Made by a program: the position numbers and the translations under genes. Below the pieces are notes generated by a model, which made no database searches, was not told the origin of the DNA, and saw only the letters and a list, made by a program, of their open reading frames with translations. DNA of 64,000 nucleotides from Polyangiaceae bacterium (lineage in GTDB: Bacteria > Myxococcota_A > Polyangia > Polyangiales > Polyangiaceae). Every line of letters begins with the position of its first letter. The first letter of the stretch is position 1. The stretch covers positions 1-64,000 of the forward strand of contig JABSRN010000011.1 in NCBI GenBank assembly GCA_013214025.1. Direction: 5' to 3'. Shown here piece by piece: positions 51,601 through 58,854 of this stretch.

Positions 51601-53416
51601 CCGTGAGTTGAGCTATGGCGCCGGCCCTGTCCTTCATCGCGAGCTGCCGAAGAGCGGCGGCCAGGCGAAAGCAGCGGGCGCGCTCGGGATCCGATTCCAC
51701 GGCGGCCAGCTCAAGCAGCGGCGTCGGAGCCGAGTCTTCTGCTGTTTCGGTTCCTGTCGCTGCCGTTGATGCTTCGGGCGGCGCGGTCTCCGGTGAAGTT
51801 GCCGCAGCCGCCCGCATCGCGGGGATTACGTAGCTGCTCATGGCGGCTGCGAGCCAGGCGCCGTCCGGGTGGGCGCCGGCGTTCTTTACCGCGTGACTGC
51901 AGGCGTCGAGATTGCCTTGTAGAAGACTGGACAAGGCGAGTTCGAAGCTGAGGCTGAGCTTTTCGGTGTCGGACTCGGTGGTCGTGATGAGACGACGAGT
52001 GGATTCCTCGTACCACGCGGTGTCTTTCGCGAGGGAGGCGAGCATCCGACCCACCCGAGCGAGAGTCGGCTTATTCGCCCCCGAGAGTCCTGCTTGCGCC
52101 AACGCCGCTTGCGCGCCTTGAACGTCCCCCGCGTAGCGAATCCAAGCTTCCGCGCTCAGCAGGAAAAACTTTCCTTTGGTCTCGTCGTCGGAAAACTGCT
52201 CGGCGGTTTCTTCGAGGGCGGTGGGGTAGTCGGCACCGTGAAGATTGCCGGCTAGCAGATCGAGCAAGAGGCTCCGCGCGGGCACGCAGCCCGGGTCCTC
52301 TTTGAGCGCTGAAGAGAGTGCGTTGACGGCACCCGAGGCGTCTCCTTGGGAAGCGCAAGCTTCCGCGGTCCTCATCCAGAGCGACGCGGCAGGCGATCCC
52401 TTCACTCCGTGCTCCAGCTCTGCTTGGGCGCGGGCTGCCGCCGACTCCGTGTCGTTCAGGGCTTCGGCTAATTGAAGTCTCGCGTGTAGCAACAACGATT
52501 CGTCAGGCAGTACACGGAGAGCTCGGTCCAGTAGGGCGCAAGCAGCGGTGCTATCCCCCTGCCGGCGATGAGCTTCCGAGGCGCGGAGCCAGGCGTCGGC
52601 GATGTACGGACTTTTGCGCTTGTATCGGGGGATTCCGCGGGCCGTCGCGCCGTCCTCGTCGTCCAAACTCTTGGTGAGGAGGGAGGCTTGTCCTTCAAGG
52701 GCTCGGGCCAGCGTTTCGTTGTTGTCGAGCTCGCGGGCGAATTTTTCGAGGCTGAGCAGAGCGGCGAAGCTGGCAGTGCTCTTGCTTTCGACCACTTCCA
52801 CAGTCAGCCGAAGCGCCTTGTCGCCTTCCCCTGCCGACATCGCGAGTTCGGCGAGATCCAATCGCAATAGCGCTGCCCAACTCGCATCAATCGTGTTGTG
52901 GAGGCGCCCCTCGATGGCTTCGGCAGCCGCTTCGGGGTCTTCGGAACGCCGCGCCGCTAGCTCGAGCAGTAGCCCCGCGCTGGATTCCTCTTTGTTGAGT
53001 TCGAGAGCTCGTCGAAGTTGAACTTTTGCCTCGTCGAAATCGCCTTTGTTTTGAATCAAGAACGCCGCGTATTCCACCAGCGCGTGGGTCGACTCTTCCG
53101 TACCTTCGGCGGAAGCGCTCAAACGCTCCAACAGTTTGCCTAAGTTCTTAGCGGACTCGCGTCGCCGAAGGATCGAAACTAGGTGCTCCAGCGGCTCGCG
53201 AAATTTCTCGACAGCACTGACCGCGCCAAGCAAGTCGCGGGCGGCACTGGAGTCGTCCTCCGCTTGCTCTTCCAGCAGAGCGATCTCGTAGAGCAACGTC
53301 GCCTGTGCTTCTGGGACCGTCGTCTCACCAAACTCAGAACGCAGCCTGCCGATGCTGTCGGCGAGGGGCCCGGGGTCCGGAGGTGTCGTGTTCGGCGGCG
53401 GAAGTGAAATCGACAT
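48632..53416 (-). CDS. Giant TPR protein (1594 residues)
   Basis: The protein lacks a signal peptide. After a short Pro-rich start (SISLPPPNTTPPDPG) it is a near-continuous solenoid of TPR-like repeats to about residue 1340, for example VEYAAFLIQNKGDFDEAKVQ and AKLYWERARAYRQLNDTEQA. Residues about 1350-1594 form a domain shared with the next giant protein: ELFQLLAPTITKSIG, KPILVIGTAVSAPLQPQF and RVARELLALRRGTSLL. The RELLALRRG helix recalls the position of the HExxH helix in M48-type peptidases, but no zinc ligands are present. The ATGA overlap with the 1870-residue gene indicates coupled, probably stoichiometric synthesis. Confidence 0.7.
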   Translation of the reverse strand: MSISLPPPNTTPPDPGPLADSIGRLRSEFGETTVPEAQATLLYEIALLEEQAEDDSSAARDLLGAVSAVEKFREPLEHLVSILRRRESAKNLGKLLERLSASAEGTEESTHALVEYAAFLIQNKGDFDEAKVQLRRALELNKEESSAGLLLELAARRSEDPEAAAEAIEGRLHNTIDASWAALLRLDLAELAMSAGEGDKALRLTVEVVESKSTASFAALLSLEKFARELDNNETLARALEGQASLLTKSLDDEDGATARGIPRYKRKSPYIADAWLRASEAHRRQGDSTAACALLDRALRVLPDESLLLHARLQLAEALNDTESAAARAQAELEHGVKGSPAASLWMRTAEACASQGDASGAVNALSSALKEDPGCVPARSLLLDLLAGNLHGADYPTALEETAEQFSDDETKGKFFLLSAEAWIRYAGDVQGAQAALAQAGLSGANKPTLARVGRMLASLAKDTAWYEESTRRLITTTESDTEKLSLSFELALSSLLQGNLDACSHAVKNAGAHPDGAWLAAAMSSYVIPAMRAAAATSPETAPPEASTAATGTETAEDSAPTPLLELAAVESDPERARCFRLAAALRQLAMKDRAGAIAQLTELQQADPSEAVVAALLSVLMRTDDPTAAAAILRSCADSLPEDDLRTALQLEAGMLQWSAGERTLAIETFRTAGTGSEELVQWALRASAPDDLPSRRQTLVSTSMGGPMPELSVLESWGLSVHERNEALGTEALKDLSAADSRGFRDAAKLASACFADASDDEAGHWLNFHELGSEARALEASRRYYAALADTASDPKSVPRWAAAWAAESGDLPSALEILGIAVARKDQSAEIAARLSLARHISDIGDDTAVDAFKASASLLQHLKRGASPPELLRGRSPAAVLTNLELAEPGGDAERRARAFSNVGGSLGDSTSGMAAALAGFNWLKANNASAAVEEFRRALETHPDELFVWQGLKDAATALGDPEMLAEACAALGDITADPLRGAALWEEASHILLDQLGDEERGEQALERAVSKDIDRFSCFDRWFRILRARKDNPALLELIERRLEVADDPKQIAKLYWERARAYRQLNDTEQALAALDNVTLLEPDHVGALALTGEIHITAGRFEEAAEKLARLSVLEDAPDKQRLMSGVAAVDLYENKLKDLDRAVEVLSALHASGLSTMPVRERLARVAAKAAAWETAITALSELMQKREDSAGRAQAARLTIAIYRDKLAEPERAEVAVTRLLAEIPHDGEALDLLLSNIFPSEFSTPLLTSGSRALVRKLGAEPMDAENVGRLTAISEHLEDLQLLQASLGVSLCLSQSNADVEAELLALDRRVASTPQIKLDKAAINNLCDPEDGGAIAELFQLLAPTITKSIGPSLDRLGVGRRDRLKANSGLAIRNEIIAWAGALGVENLEIYVGGADDETVTAVASDKPILVIGTAVSAPLQPQFRQRVARELLALRRGTSLLRHRESPDVAAMVAAACRLSGSPLESPDYALLGEFEHQLSKHAPRKVKKQIVDVCKRIQAEGVTTEDWADSARSSLDRMATIAAGDVSWVLAFDGERGRLEDSHEMNARAKRLLSFVLSPEYLSIREKLGMGIR

Positions 53417-53587
53417 GCGATCGAGGTGGGGGCGAAGCGTCTAGGACGCTGCCCGGGATTCTAGGCGACAGTGCCGGGCCTGCCTAGTGGTGTGCCGCAG
53501 TCCTCGGTGAATCGTTACCGCTTGGGTTTGGTGCATCGTCTGAGACGCGCCATGCATGTGAATCGATTGTATCGGAGAGTGCTACTT

Positions 53588-54130
53588 CTACTTGACGCGG
53601 CGGACAATCCAGTAGCCGCGGGGTGTGTCGATCGGTTCGTCGTTCACGTCCTTTTTCGCCAACGTGAACAATGCATACTCGGCTGCGGGTTCTAATACTC
53701 CCCTGGGGATGTGTCCGGCGTTTGATGTGGACCCTGGGTCACCGAGTTTTACGGCTGTCTTGAAGTCCTTCTTGGCGGCCGCAACGATTTCTACGGCCTT
53801 CTTTCTGGCTTCGGCTTTGGTCCGCGCACCTGGACGGGCTCCCTGAGCTTGACGGTGAGAGACGAGAATTACGCCGAAGGTGACCCCTTTGGGGGCATCG
53901 TCAGGCAGAGGAAGGACGCCCTCCACGGAAGTTTCCGCGCCCCCGCCATCCTTCGGGGCTGCGGCGTCCACCGGGATTTTAGCGGGTTTCGCGGGTTGGG
54001 CCGAAGCCGGCGCGGCGACCGGCTGGGACTGCGGTTCCGGCACCGGCGTTTGCTTAGATTTGTATATCGCGACTGCGAGCACAAGAATCAACAGTCCGCC
54101 AAGCGCGATGGGGGTGCGACGCTCCTTCAT
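53588..54130 (-). CDS. Membrane-anchored parvulin-like (PpiC) protein, probably not catalytic
   Basis: The 180-residue protein has a short basic N-terminus, one membrane segment (ALGGLLILVLAVAIYK, about residues 8-23), a Pro/Ala-rich linker and a C-terminal parvulin-type domain (about 80-180): VILVSHRQAQGARP, RTKAEARKKAVEIV, DFKTAVKLGDPGSTSNAG and GYWIVRRVK. In active parvulins the first strand begins with His (HILV) and the last reads GYHI; here these positions are Val and Trp. The domain may therefore bind peptides without isomerising prolines. It lies 171 bases upstream of the two giant TPR genes on the same strand and is divergent from the zinc-ribbon/TPR gene. Confidence 0.72.
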   Translation of the reverse strand: MKERRTPIALGGLLILVLAVAIYKSKQTPVPEPQSQPVAAPASAQPAKPAKIPVDAAAPKDGGGAETSVEGVLPLPDDAPKGVTFGVILVSHRQAQGARPGARTKAEARKKAVEIVAAAKKDFKTAVKLGDPGSTSNAGHIPRGVLEPAAEYALFTLAKKDVNDEPIDTPRGYWIVRRVK

Positions 54131-54377
54131 CCGACCTGCCGCCTAGCACGAAAAGGGGGCGTTCCGTGGATTTTTGGGCTCGGAATGGTCGCGCTCATAT
54201 TGAACTGTCCAGGATCGCTGCTGGGTATCGTGCTGACGCCGGTCCGACCCCAAAAAATAAGTGAGATTGTGCGGTGTATCGGATTTCTCCCGGCGTGCTG
54301 CTTGGCCTAGACTGGACCTGATCCCCGTTCCGGCAGTGTCGGGGTGGGACGCGAGGAAGTAAGGGTCAGATTAATCG

Positions 54378-57300
54378 ATGTTTAAGGTCGAGTGCCCGGG
54401 GTGCAAGGCTCCGTATCAGGTAGACGAACGCCGCGTGCCTGCAACTGGATTGCAGATGCGTTGCCCAAAGTGTGGGAGTAGTTTCAAGGTGGAGGCGCCT
54501 GGAGCGGCTGGCGCACCTGAAGCGGTTGGAGGGGCTGCAGGTGCCGCCCCCCGTCCTGCGCTGAAAAAGCAGCCGGCGATGAAGGGCACGATGCTCGGAG
54601 TCGCGGTGCCGCCGGGGCTGTTGGCGAAGGCGACAGCAGACGCGCCGGCCGAAGATGTGGGTTTGCCGGTGGTGAACGCCGACGGACCCGCAGAGGGGGC
54701 GGATTTGCCGTCGCCCGCTAAGGCTGGCGTTCCGCGCCCGCGGGGCGGCACCTTAGCTGCGAATACAATTCCAAGGCCGATGGCGCCGTCAGCGCCTGCC
54801 TCGCCTTCTGTAGATCCCTTCGCCGTACGTGCGCCGTCGATCATGCCTCACCCGCTACCCAGCCCAAAAAAGGGTGGCACGCTTCCGGGCCGTACTGCTC
54901 CTGGGGCCGACATTCCGTTACCCACCGTGGGAGGAGACGCGGCCGATCCCTTCGCGGCCGCTCCCTTCGCAGCGCCTGGCGCTGCAGATCTGCCGGCGCC
55001 CGTTGTGCCGGCGGTCGCCCCGCTCCCCGGACCTGCTGTCAAGGGCGGCACCTTACCGGGGCGTGCGCCCTTGCCCGTTGTGGATGACAGCGCTGGGCTG
55101 CCATCTCCAGTTGGCGCTGATGCCGGTGGTGCCGATCTTCCGGTGTTCACCGGAGGCATCGATCTGCCGTCACCTGCGGGTGGTCTTCCTCGACCGGATG
55201 AAGCCGATCTCCCCGCAGTCGGTGGCGCGGGAACTGCGGATGATCCCGAGGTCTTTGGCGCAGACTTGCCATCCCCTGCAGGCGCGGATCTGCCGTCGCT
55301 CGGAGGCATCGATTTGCCAACTCCGGGCGGTGCAGCGCTTCCGTCGCTCGGAGGCATCGATTTGCCGACTCCAGGCGGAGCGTCACTTCCATCCCCCGGA
55401 GGCGTCGGCTTGCCATCCCCCGGAGGCGTCGGCTTGCCATCCCCCGGAGGCGTCGGCTTGCCATCCCCTGGAGGAGCAGCGCTGCCATTACCTGGGGGAG
55501 CCGGCTTGCCCGCGGCAGCTGCCGACTTGCCGTCACCGGGGGCGGGATTGCCTGCTGCCAGCGACGGATTCGGCGAGCTGGAAGCACCCGGCGGGGGCGT
55601 GTTTGACGAGGTCTCGGCGGAGGGGGACCCATTCGCTAGCCCGGCCGCCGAGGTTGACCCATTCACCAGCCAAGCCGCAGAAGCAGACCCTTTTGGCGCC
55701 CCTCCCGCTCAGGGTAGCGATCCCTTTGGAGCGCCGCCTCCGGGGCATGGTATTGGGGCGGCCGAAGCGGCGGAGGATCCCTTCGGAGCCCCACCAGCTG
55801 AAGCGGATCCTTTTGGCGGCGACGACGCGGCAGCCGATCCCTTCGGAGGGGTGGCAGCGTCGGATGACGGTGGCTTCGGTCAGGGCGAAGCGGCAGATTC
55901 TGGCGGATTTGGCGATTCGGCTGGAGCGGATCCCTTCGGGGCGCCACCAGGCGATGGCTATGCGGCGCCCGAGGCAGAGCCCAGCGGATTCGGATCGCCC
56001 GAACCAGTCAGCGATGCCTTTGGCGCCGGTGACGAAAATGACGGATTCGGCGGTGACGACAGCGGTGGCTTCGGCGAGCCGGACGAAGATGACTCTTTCG
56101 GTGCGTCTGACGGTGAAGGCTTCGGTAGCGATTCTGAAGCGCCTGATACTTCAGGAGGTGGCGCCGGTTACGGCGAGGTCGATCTCGGCGGCGGTGCGGA
56201 TAGCGAAGATGACGCTCTCGGTTCCCTCGTTAGCGAACCACCTCCGTCGACGTCTGACCCAGGCGCCATGGAGTTTGGCGGGATCCCTCAAGAAGAGGAC
56301 GACGACGGCGCGGAAATCGCGCGACCGTCGATGGTCGTGCAAATGCCGACCGCGGCAGGCGTCGGTATTTCCGAAGAGGAACACCAGAAAAGCCGACGTC
56401 GCAAGCGGGTCGGCATTGCGCTCTTCATGATTGTGCTCCTGTCGGGCGGCGCCTTGGCGCTGCTGCCGGAATACGGCGCATTCGGCTATCGCCGGATTGC
56501 GGACAAGTTAAAAGAGGGCGACCACAAAGATCTGCTGGAGAGAACCGTCTTGGTGACACGGGAGAACTTTGGGAAGGACACGTTCCCGGACGCTGACAGC
56601 GCACTAAAACAAGCGGAGGCCGCGACACAGGAAGCAGTACGTTTTCGCCCCGTGCAGGCCTACGCTGCCTACGTGGCCTACGCGCGGATTCTACGTTTTG
56701 GCCCGGCATCGGAGGTGCGCGCTCGAGCCAAGGTGACACTGGATGGCCTGGCTCAATTTCCTGAGACCGCCAAGCTCGAGTTGGCCCAAGCGGCCCAGGC
56801 AGCCGCTAGTGGGCAACTCGGCCAGGCCCGGGAAATTGCCACGACATTGGTGGCGCGCAACGGCAACGACGTAGACGCTTTGGTGTTGTTGGGCGAAGTG
56901 GAGCTCCGGAGTAAAAAATACGCCGCCGCCGTGAAGGCCTGGGAAGCGGCAGAGTCGGCAGGCCGCGATGCACGATCGATTTATGGTCTCGCGCGCGCCC
57001 TAGCTGGGACAGGGGAATCCCAGAAAGGTGAACAGCTTTGTCACGCAGGGATCAAACTCAACGCCAATCACGTTGGGTTCAAAATCCTGCTGGCTCAGCT
57101 GATTTGGGATACTCGCCACGAAGAGGCGGAGGCCAGCAAGCTGCTGTTGGCGGTGATCAAGGCGGCCAAGCTCGCCGGTAAGCACGAAGTCGGTCGGGCT
57201 CAGACCTTGCTGGGCGAGATCTACCTATCTCGCGGACTGATTGGGCGCGCTGACCACGCTTTCGAAGAAGCGCTAAAGATCAACCCGAAGAACGCACGCG

Positions 57301-58820
57301 CCCTGTCGGGCTTCGGTGACGCTTTGTACCAATCGGGACGTTACTCTGAGGCGAAGGGGCGATTCGAAGCAGCGATGCAAACGGATCCCAAAGACGTGCA
57401 CGCGATGCTTGGCTTTGCCAAGACGAGTATCGCGCTAGAGAGGCTCGACGACGCCAACCAACTGCTTGAGAAGCTAAAGAAGGACCATCCGGAGGATGCG
57501 GAAGTCGCCTATTGGTTTGGCGTGGTGGCCCGAGAACTGGGCGACCGGATGACGGCTGAAGCCAGTTTTAAAAAGGCGATTTCTGTCGGCGAGAGTCGCC
57601 CGAGCGCGGTGAAATCCTACATCGCCTTGGCGATGTTGCAGATCAATCTGGGCCGGGACGACGAAGCGGGGCAGACCCTGTCCAAGGCGGAAAGAAACCT
57701 ACCGGGTAGTGCCGAACTTCACAAAGCCTTGGGCAAGGTGAAGATGAGCCTGGGTGAATACGACCTGGCGCTGCAGCGCTTCGGGCGGGCTCTGGCGTTG
57801 GATCCTGAAGATATCGATGCGCGGTTTCGTATCGGTGTGGCTTATCGTCGGAAGCGAGACTTTGACAAGGCTTTGGCGACATTCGCCGAGGTAGAAAAGG
57901 TGGACCCGGATCTGCCTCAGCTGGCACTAGAACGCGGCATCGCGCTGGAAGAGTCGGGAAGTAGCGCGGATGCGCTCCAGGCCTACGAGGCGGCGTTGGC
58001 GAAAGCGCCGAACGACACGGATCTCATGCTGCGAGTTGGCTGTAGCAAGGCGGCCGCAGGCTACGGCGTTCAGGCCCAGGAGATGCTCGAAAAGGTTCTA
58101 CAGAAGCGCCCGAAGCATGCCGAGACCAACCATTGTCTCGGTCGAGCGCTGATGAACGCCGGCACGTTATCGGACGCTGTGAAAAAGTTGGCGCGAGCGG
58201 TCAGTATCGATCCCAACAACGCGACCTATCATCTCTATGTGGGCTGGTGTGAAAACCGCTTGGGCCACCGAGCGAAAGCGAACACTTCCTTGCGCAAGGC
58301 GCTCAAGCTGGACAAGGGTCTCGCTGAGGCCTACTGGCAGCGCGCGGTGCTCCGAAACAGCCAGGGAGCCCACCAAGACGCCGTAAAAGATCTTGTGTTG
58401 GCGCTCGAAAAGCGTCCCGACCTCGTCGAGGCGCATGCGGAGCTCGCTCGGGCCTACAAGGACTTGGGGGGTCACGACGTCCAAGCCATCCAGCACTACC
58501 AAATCGCAGTTCGACGCATGCCGGATGACGCTCGGACTCACTATCGCTTCGGCCGTTTGATGAGTGAAAAAGCCAACCGCGTGCGTTGCGTTGAGCTGTT
58601 GAACAAGGCGATTCGGATCGTCAAACTAGAGCGAGAGAAAATCGCCCCCATGTGGCTAGCCGACGCGCACCACCTGGCCGCCGACTGCCTCGGAGACAGC
58701 CGGCAGGCGGTTGACCACTGGAAAGCGTATCTGCGGATTCGGAATCTCTCCGGTGACATTTACCGAAAAGACGGTATCGCGTTCCTCAAGCGCTATGGCA
58801 TCAACTGGGAAGACGAATAA
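54378..58820 (+). CDS. Zinc-ribbon, transmembrane, TPR envelope protein (1480 residues)
   Basis: Four regions are visible. Residues 1-40 are an MJ0042-type zinc ribbon (C6-x2-C9 and C29-x2-C32). Residues about 45-640 are a Gly/Pro/Asp-rich low-complexity region with GLPSPGGV repeats and many DPFGAP-like units. A basic stretch (KSRRRKRVGIALFM) leads into one membrane segment (about 679-698), giving N-inside, C-outside topology. Residues about 720-1460 are at least 15 TPR repeats, for example FDKALATFAEVEKVDP, which would lie in the periplasm. The combination of cytoplasmic zinc ribbon, flexible linker and membrane crossing recalls the gliding-motility protein AgmX/GltJ of Myxococcus, although GYF and TonB domains are absent. 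The ribosome binding site is AGGAAG. It is divergent from the parvulin-like gene. Confidence 0.8.
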   Translation: MFKVECPGCKAPYQVDERRVPATGLQMRCPKCGSSFKVEAPGAAGAPEAVGGAAGAAPRPALKKQPAMKGTMLGVAVPPGLLAKATADAPAEDVGLPVVNADGPAEGADLPSPAKAGVPRPRGGTLAANTIPRPMAPSAPASPSVDPFAVRAPSIMPHPLPSPKKGGTLPGRTAPGADIPLPTVGGDAADPFAAAPFAAPGAADLPAPVVPAVAPLPGPAVKGGTLPGRAPLPVVDDSAGLPSPVGADAGGADLPVFTGGIDLPSPAGGLPRPDEADLPAVGGAGTADDPEVFGADLPSPAGADLPSLGGIDLPTPGGAALPSLGGIDLPTPGGASLPSPGGVGLPSPGGVGLPSPGGVGLPSPGGAALPLPGGAGLPAAAADLPSPGAGLPAASDGFGELEAPGGGVFDEVSAEGDPFASPAAEVDPFTSQAAEADPFGAPPAQGSDPFGAPPPGHGIGAAEAAEDPFGAPPAEADPFGGDDAAADPFGGVAASDDGGFGQGEAADSGGFGDSAGADPFGAPPGDGYAAPEAEPSGFGSPEPVSDAFGAGDENDGFGGDDSGGFGEPDEDDSFGASDGEGFGSDSEAPDTSGGGAGYGEVDLGGGADSEDDALGSLVSEPPPSTSDPGAMEFGGIPQEEDDDGAEIARPSMVVQMPTAAGVGISEEEHQKSRRRKRVGIALFMIVLLSGGALALLPEYGAFGYRRIADKLKEGDHKDLLERTVLVTRENFGKDTFPDADSALKQAEAATQEAVRFRPVQAYAAYVAYARILRFGPASEVRARAKVTLDGLAQFPETAKLELAQAAQAAASGQLGQAREIATTLVARNGNDVDALVLLGEVELRSKKYAAAVKAWEAAESAGRDARSIYGLARALAGTGESQKGEQLCHAGIKLNANHVGFKILLAQLIWDTRHEEAEASKLLLAVIKAAKLAGKHEVGRAQTLLGEIYLSRGLIGRADHAFEEALKINPKNARALSGFGDALYQSGRYSEAKGRFEAAMQTDPKDVHAMLGFAKTSIALERLDDANQLLEKLKKDHPEDAEVAYWFGVVARELGDRMTAEASFKKAISVGESRPSAVKSYIALAMLQINLGRDDEAGQTLSKAERNLPGSAELHKALGKVKMSLGEYDLALQRFGRALALDPEDIDARFRIGVAYRRKRDFDKALATFAEVEKVDPDLPQLALERGIALEESGSSADALQAYEAALAKAPNDTDLMLRVGCSKAAAGYGVQAQEMLEKVLQKRPKHAETNHCLGRALMNAGTLSDAVKKLARAVSIDPNNATYHLYVGWCENRLGHRAKANTSLRKALKLDKGLAEAYWQRAVLRNSQGAHQDAVKDLVLALEKRPDLVEAHAELARAYKDLGGHDVQAIQHYQIAVRRMPDDARTHYRFGRLMSEKANRVRCVELLNKAIRIVKLEREKIAPMWLADAHHLAADCLGDSRQAVDHWKAYLRIRNLSGDIYRKDGIAFLKRYGINWEDE
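55389..55460 (+). repeat. 24-bp tandem coding repeat, three copies
   Basis: Three identical 24-bp units encode a PSPGGVGL octapeptide in the low-complexity part of the zinc-ribbon/TPR protein. Because the unit is a multiple of three, copy-number change would keep the frame. Confidence 0.9.
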
Positions 58821-58854
58821 CCGCCGACAATACGAAGCTTGGCTAGCGGCGCGT

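Noticed and set aside
43023-53416. Long open frames on the plus strand opposite the giant TPR genes
   Set aside because: They are shorter, fragmented and Arg/Ser-rich, as expected for antisense frames of GC-rich genes; none has a family motif.
55389-55460. CRISPR-like direct repeats
   Set aside because: The 24-bp units are contiguous without spacers, in frame and encode a PSPGGVGL repeat.
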